Source: Siphonodentalium dalli
Taxonomy: Eukaryota; Mollusca; Scaphopoda; Gadilida; Siphonodentaliidae
Reading direction: 5' to 3'
Assembly (NCBI GenBank): GCA_032622095.1
Contig: CP136068.1
Span: 1,419,607-1,483,606 of the forward strand
DNA: 64,000 nt
The notes under the pieces were generated by a model, which searched no databases, was not told where the DNA came from, and worked only from the letters and a program-made list of their open reading frames with translations. Position 1 is the stretch's first letter; every line of letters begins with the position of its first letter. Shown here in pieces: positions 59,901 to 64,000 of the stretch. The position numbers were made by a program, and so were the translations under genes.

Positions 59901-60885
59901 CATAGTGGGTGTTATGGTGGGAATTATCAACCATAGTGGGTGTTATGGTGGGAATTATCAACCATGGGGAGTGTTATGATGGGAATTATCAACCATAGTG
60001 GGTGTTATGGTGGGAATTATCAACCATAGTGGGTGTTATGGTGGGAATTATAAACCATAGGGGGTGTTATGGTGGGAATTATCAACCATCGGGGATGTTA
60101 TGGTGGGAATTATCAACCATAGTGTGTGTTATGGTGGGAATTATCAACCATAGTGTGTGTTATGGTGGGAATTATCAAACATAGGGTGTGTTATGGTGTG
60201 AGTTATCAACCATGGGGAGTGTTATGATGGGAATTATCAACCATCGGGTGTGTTATGATGTGAATTATCAACCATAGGGTGTGTTATGATGTGAATTATC
60301 AACCATGGGGAGTGTTATGATGGGAATTATCAACCATAGGGGTGTTATAGTGGGAATTATCAACCATCGGGTGTGTTATGATGTGAATTATCAACCATAG
60401 GGTGTGTTATGATGTGAATTATCAACCATGGGGAGTGTTATGATGGGAATTATCAACCATAGGGGTGTTATGGTGGGAATTATAAACATAGGGTGTTATG
60501 GTGGGAATTATCAACCATAGGGGGTGTTATGGTGGGAATTATCAACCATAGTGGGTGTTATAGTGGGAATTATCAACCATAGGGTGTGTTATGGTGGGAA
60601 TTATCAACCATAGGGGGTGTTATAGTGGGAGTTATCAACCATAATGGGTGTTATAGTGGGAATTATCAACCATAGGGGGTGTTATGGTGGGAATTATCAA
60701 CCATAGGGGGTGTTATAGTGGGAATTATCAACCATAGGGGTGTTATGGTGGGAATTATCAACCATAGGGGGTGTTATGAAGGGAATTATGAACCATGTGG
60801 GGTGTTATGGTGGGAATTATCAACCATAGGGGGTGTTATGGTGGAAATTATGAACCATAGGGGGTGTTATGGTTGGAATTTCCAA
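56991..60885 (+). repeat. Degenerate right edge of the array
   Basis: Units are mostly ATCAACC with GTGGG or GATGGG spacers and carry far more private substitutions and short indels than the interior. Examples are TTATTGTGG, TTATATTGGG, GATGTGAATT, CCATCGGG and TTATGAACC forms, and the unit length drops below 31 in many copies. A local triplet around GATGTGAATT and CCATGGGGAG is repeated at about 60.2-60.45 kb. The final units (60,840-60,885) decay into GGAATTTCCAATAGTTGG and then unique sequence. Degeneration toward the edge is the usual signature of arrays homogenised from the centre. Confidence 0.85.
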
Positions 60886-61256
60886 TAGTTGGAAAGTTTT
60901 ATAATACATATTCAGATTAATGTATGTACTGTATGTACGGGGATTTGCATGCACGCAGTCCTAATTTTTTTGAGTGAATTGCCAATCATGGATGTTGGGT
61001 TAGGAATTCCGACCGACAGTTTGAAAGTTTGCGGTACCAGTTGAAAAATATACAAGGCTGGTGGTTACCAATGGGATTTCTCGAAAGTCTGAATGTAGTC
61101 GGGTTTCTTCGTTGAGACAAGTGCGGACCAATCAGCTCCTCTCTAGGTGGCGTTTATTGTTCTCATATATGAGCAGCATCCCATCGATGGAGATGGTCGT
61201 GACTCACATCCCAACATATCAAGTGCACACCCGTTCAAACTGCCACAAACAGAAAT
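60886..61256. other. Unique spacer between array and foldback element
   Basis: No gene is supportable here; the only frames are short and have no recognisable content. Short motifs are visible: an octamer-like ATTTGCAT (60,943-60,950), a CCAAT-type ACCAATCAG (61,128-61,136), and a perfect 12 bp palindrome CTCATATATGAG (61,162-61,173). Each can occur by chance. If the homeobox gene is intact, this stretch lies in the intron before the homeobox exon. Confidence 0.5.
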
Positions 61257-61494
61257 AATATTAAAATATAGACATATCTTGTTCTTATAACAATCATAAA
61301 TATCGCGTAAAATTAGTAAATAGTATGTTATTGTCAAGTCCGTATATAAGCTTTGTTATGTAAACAAAATGCCAGGTTCTGAAACGTTTCTGGCTTTTGT
61401 TTATATAACAAACCGCACAAACTTGACAATAGCATACTCTTTTTGCGACATTTATGATTGCTATAAGAACAAAATCTGTCTATATTTTAATATT
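61257..61494. mobile_element. Foldback (long inverted repeat) element, MITE-like
   Basis: The left arm (61,257-61,375) is imperfectly complementary to the right arm (61,390-61,494) across a 14-base loop. Shared blocks include AATATTAAAATATAGAC at the outer ends, GTTCTTATA.CAATCATAAAT further in, TATTGTCAAGT, and GCCAG next to the loop. The arms differ by substitutions and by a few small indels, so it is old. No transposase is encoded. It could be a miniature inverted-repeat element or an old inverted duplication; I see no clear target duplication. It ends about 115 bases before the homeobox exon, so its transcript would form a hairpin close to the acceptor. Confidence 0.7.
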
Positions 61495-61536
61495 CTTTCC
61501 AGTTTATTTTGGTTTTAACGGATGTCACAATTTTAA

Positions 61537-62338
<802 letters not shown>

Positions 62339-62451
62339 TCCCTGTCCGTGTTGAACAGTGGGTGTATACTCAGGTAACCAAGACAGAGCTGTAGCCCAGA
62401 ATAATTGGATAGTTGGCTCCAATGACAGTTCGATGGGTGTGTTTTAAGTCA
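62339..62451. other. Short unique intronic stretch
   Basis: Nothing recognisable except CAGGTAACC at 62,371-62,379, possibly a further remnant of the exon-derived minisatellite. Confidence 0.4.
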
Positions 62452-62547
62452 GATAATTTTCTCAGCATCGGGTATTCGGTCAAGAATCAATAGGAGGAAG
62501 CGCCTCGTCGATTATTTTAGCGAATACCCGATGATGAGAATATTATC
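62452..62547. repeat. 96 bp hairpin (inverted repeat)
   Basis: The outer arms 62,452-62,478 and 62,521-62,547 are complementary at 25 of 27 positions; the arms include CATCGGGTATTCG and its complement CGAATACCCGATG. A weaker inner stem continues to a small loop near AAGCG. It could be a tiny foldback element or a structured intronic RNA. No target duplication is evident. Confidence 0.7.
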
Positions 62548-63225
62548 CAATTCATCTTTAATATATTTTCACGTAACATAACACGTACGATCTGTAACAT
62601 AAACATTTTTTTCCGGGCACGTATGCCGGGGTGGGTGGGTGGTCGATAGGACAAACAAATTTTTTTTCCGCAACTCAAAAATATTTTTCCTGCAAGTCTT
62701 TTTGACTGTTTTTGCAATGAGTTTGGATTAAAACACATCGATATGTCAATATTAACATAAATGACAAATTTCATGATGATCAGACAAACAGTATAGTGTG
62801 TAGCTCATGCTAATGGATTGAATTTTGAAATCCAAGATGGCTGCTGGCAGCCATGTTTTTTTTTTTACCGAATTACCCCAAAATGACTTGTTCCTATTTA
62901 CATGTCAATGTTAAAACCCATGACTAATAGTATGCACTATGAACCATTTGAGCTGTTTGTTTATATCGTATCGGTGTTTGACATGTTATTTAACATCGTT
63001 TACTGAAGCGACACAAATCGGCATGTTATATTCTAAATGAATCGGGGTGGAAATTATTAACCAATTCCCACGTTATACTCCGTCGTGCTGTTTGTACATA
63101 TTGACGTTTAGTGAACTTTAGTCTTGGTCTCTAAACTTTTGTTTTTATATCTTTATATGCGGAATATATGAGCTATGAATAGTGATGTTATTAATGTACC
63201 AGCCCTAACCCTTCACGTTGGTTGT
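62548..63225. other. AT-rich non-coding stretch
   Basis: No coding region is supportable. Visible items are a GGGTGGGTGGGTGG run (62,631-62,644), T-runs near 62,586, 62,660 and 62,855, and a short perfect hairpin ATGGCTGC-TG-GCAGCCAT at 62,837-62,854. The hairpin is preceded by CCAAGATGG, which resembles a YY1-type site. The AT-rich surroundings with T-runs could include old transposon fragments that I cannot classify. Confidence 0.45.
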
Positions 63226-63720
63226 TTAAAGGTACTCAATCCGAACAGAGGGTCCCCATCTCAACAGATTCCAACAACAACAATCCGATCAGAGGGTCCT
63301 ATATTACTATTTCTTTGGCTTTGGGGGTAAAAAATATTTTATTCGAGTCGAGGAATCCATCAAACAAAGCTCAGAGTTATTAGATACTGATTTTTGAAAT
63401 TTGTTATTTACTCGAGATGAGTACTAATAATTGCCTTCAACTTTCGTAATCTGCTCGGGATGTGTACACCAAAATCTATTCAAATAGACAAGGATGGATA
63501 ACTCTAAAATCAAGTGGTAATAATACCGCAATTTTGACTGAGTTCTGGGTTCTGGGCCAGAAAGTATTCCCGATAATGAAAAATAATAGATTTCTAAAAT
63601 CGATATCTAACAAATCTGAGCTTTGATGGGTGACTTCCTCGACTCGAATCAAATATTTTTGACCCCCGAAGCCATTGAAATAGTAATTGAGAGGAGTTTT
63701 ATCGGATTGAGTACCTTTAA
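63226..63720. mobile_element. Long-inverted-repeat element bounded by TTAA (piggyBac-like MITE candidate)
   Basis: The ends are TTAA-AGGTACTCAATCCG on the left and CGGATTGAGTACCT-TTAA on the right. The left arm (63,226-63,410) and right arm (63,581-63,720) remain alignable over more than 130 bases, sharing blocks such as TTACTATTTC, TTCGAGTCGAGGAA and CAAAGCTCAGA in inverted orientation. The arms are separated by about 170 bases with no coding content. The left arm is longer because a 44 bp stretch is tandemly duplicated, with CAATCCGA.CAGAGGGTCC at 63,237 and 63,281. TTAA at both ends suits the target preference of piggyBac-type transposases, but TTAA could equally be part of the inverted repeat. 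It is non-autonomous. Confidence 0.75.
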
Positions 63721-64000
63721 CATATAATGTGGCCTTATTCTGAACATCATTTTTATTTCTGTATACGGAGCATATACCATCAGAATGCTATACGATACGA
63801 TACGATTTATTTGCATAAACACCAATAAAGGCAGTATGCTAACGATATAAATAATAATAAAACAATAAACAATTACATGTGAACATGGCATGTATAGCTA
63901 TATGTATTTTATTGTGTGATGGCAAGCATAATATTCATTCAGAACGCTTATCAAAGAAGCGCCGGACCACGTTGCTGATTTTGCTGCTTATTTCAGGGTT
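63721..64000 (-). other. Possible 3' end of a non-LTR retrotransposon, minus strand
   Basis: Read on the minus strand, the sequence ends in an AATAAA signal immediately followed by a short (CGTAT)n tail at about 63,788-63,805. Before it lies an A/T-rich, 3'-UTR-like stretch with no open frame. A polyadenylation-like signal followed by a short simple-repeat tail is typical of some invertebrate non-LTR elements. No reverse transcriptase is within the window, so this is only a suggestion. It could also be a chance microsatellite in the homeobox gene's intron. Confidence 0.3.

Larger units (their letters stand above)
1..60885 (+). repeat. Giant ~31 bp tandem repeat array (satellite/minisatellite), open at the left
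   Basis: A head-to-tail array of a unit that is mostly 31 bp (range about 29 to 34). The fixed parts are the block GGAATTATAAACCATAG and, a few bases later, GTGTTATGG. Variation is concentrated at three places: the G-run after CCATA (TGGG, TGGGG, GGGGG, GGGGGG), the spacer after TTATG (GAGGG, GATGG, GATGGG, GTGGG, GTTGG), and an A/C switch (ATAAACC or ATCAACC). At ~31.3 bp per unit there are roughly 1,900 or more copies. Orientation never flips and no unrelated sequence interrupts it. The top strand is very G-rich and C-poor. The array starts before base 1 and ends where the last recognisable unit fades near 60,885. Because 31 is not divisible by 3, the short open frames inside it are by-products. 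It is too long and too uniform for a normal gene-internal minisatellite and behaves like satellite DNA. Confidence 0.98.

Noticed and set aside
1-60885. CRISPR array
   Set aside because: There are no unique spacers between conserved repeats; the whole unit is repeated and variation is at fixed positions.
1-60885. Telomeric or G-quadruplex array
   Set aside because: There is no TTAGGG-like repeat, and the G-tracts are separated by loops of about 9 and 14 bases, too long for canonical quadruplexes.
1-60885. Array of TATA boxes from TATAAA in each unit
   Set aside because: The motif is a by-product of the repeat unit, with no initiator or gene beside it.
57409-60888. Plus-strand open frames giving MLWWELSTIGGVMVGIINH-type repeats
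   Set aside because: Three-frame read-through of array units (93 bp per 31 residues); they end at the TAG in CCATAG and have no start context or flanking gene signals.
61061-61337. Two short opposing open frames (65 and 64 residues)
   Set aside because: They overlap each other and the foldback element and have no domain; they are chance frames in AT-rich DNA.
62517-62774. 85-residue minus-strand frame
   Set aside because: Low-complexity composition across a hairpin arm and T-runs; no family resemblance.
63649-63891. 80-residue hydrophobic minus-strand frame
   Set aside because: It runs across the edge of the TTAA-bounded element into an A/T-rich UTR-like stretch; the hydrophobic look comes from T-rich codons.
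63980-64000. Possible splice acceptor TTTCAG near the window end
   Set aside because: The following bases GGTT do not begin a homeodomain residue 47-49 codon series (Val/Ile-Trp-Phe), so it is not the partner homeobox exon.

Overview
The window is eukaryotic and almost certainly animal DNA. About 95% of it (1 to about 60,885) is one head-to-tail tandem array of a ~31 bp G-rich unit, roughly 1,900 or more copies, with its left end outside the window. The last 3.1 kb is single-copy, AT-rich DNA holding one recognisable coding element: an internal exon with the first 46 residues of a paired-class homeodomain of the aristaless/Arx/Alx type, ending in a splice donor at the homeodomain 46/47 position where many paired-class genes are interrupted. 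The divergent homeodomain, the foldback elements and the satellite content would suit a marine invertebrate such as a mollusc, but the sequence alone does not prove the taxon.

Array layout (boundaries by eye from rare variant units). 1-1.83 kb: ordinary units. About 1.83-12.84 kb: block A, whose markers recur in the same order from 12.84 kb (block B). Inside A, a 1,313 bp segment is tandemly doubled (about 5.82-8.45 kb). About 18.17-27.16 and 27.16-36.15 kb: a near-identical tandem duplication with an exact 8,993 bp shift. About 36.15-43.7 kb: a stretch with its own variants. About 43.7-45.4 kb: a transition in which ATCAACC units mix with ATAAACC units. About 45.43-51.23 and 51.23-56.99 kb: a 5.8 kb tandem duplication. 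About 57-60.885 kb: the degenerate right edge. All units point the same way and I saw no transposon insertion within the array.

The flank (60,886-64,000) holds a ~238 bp foldback element, the homeobox exon (61,610-61,791), a degenerate intronic minisatellite (61,804 to about 62,338), a 96 bp hairpin, a ~495 bp long-inverted-repeat element with TTAA at both ends, and a possible non-LTR retrotransposon 3' end. The minisatellite unit is a copy of the last 32 coding bases of the homeobox exon plus its splice donor, so the real donor is followed by a ladder of about a dozen decayed duplicates, one of which (61,926-61,933) matches the donor consensus better than the real one.

The exon has no in-frame ATG before an upstream stop, so it is internal. 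If the gene is intact, the giant array lies in, or upstream of, the intron before this exon. The array's G-rich strand is then the non-template strand of the gene. The other half of the homeobox (residue 47 onward) is not in the window.
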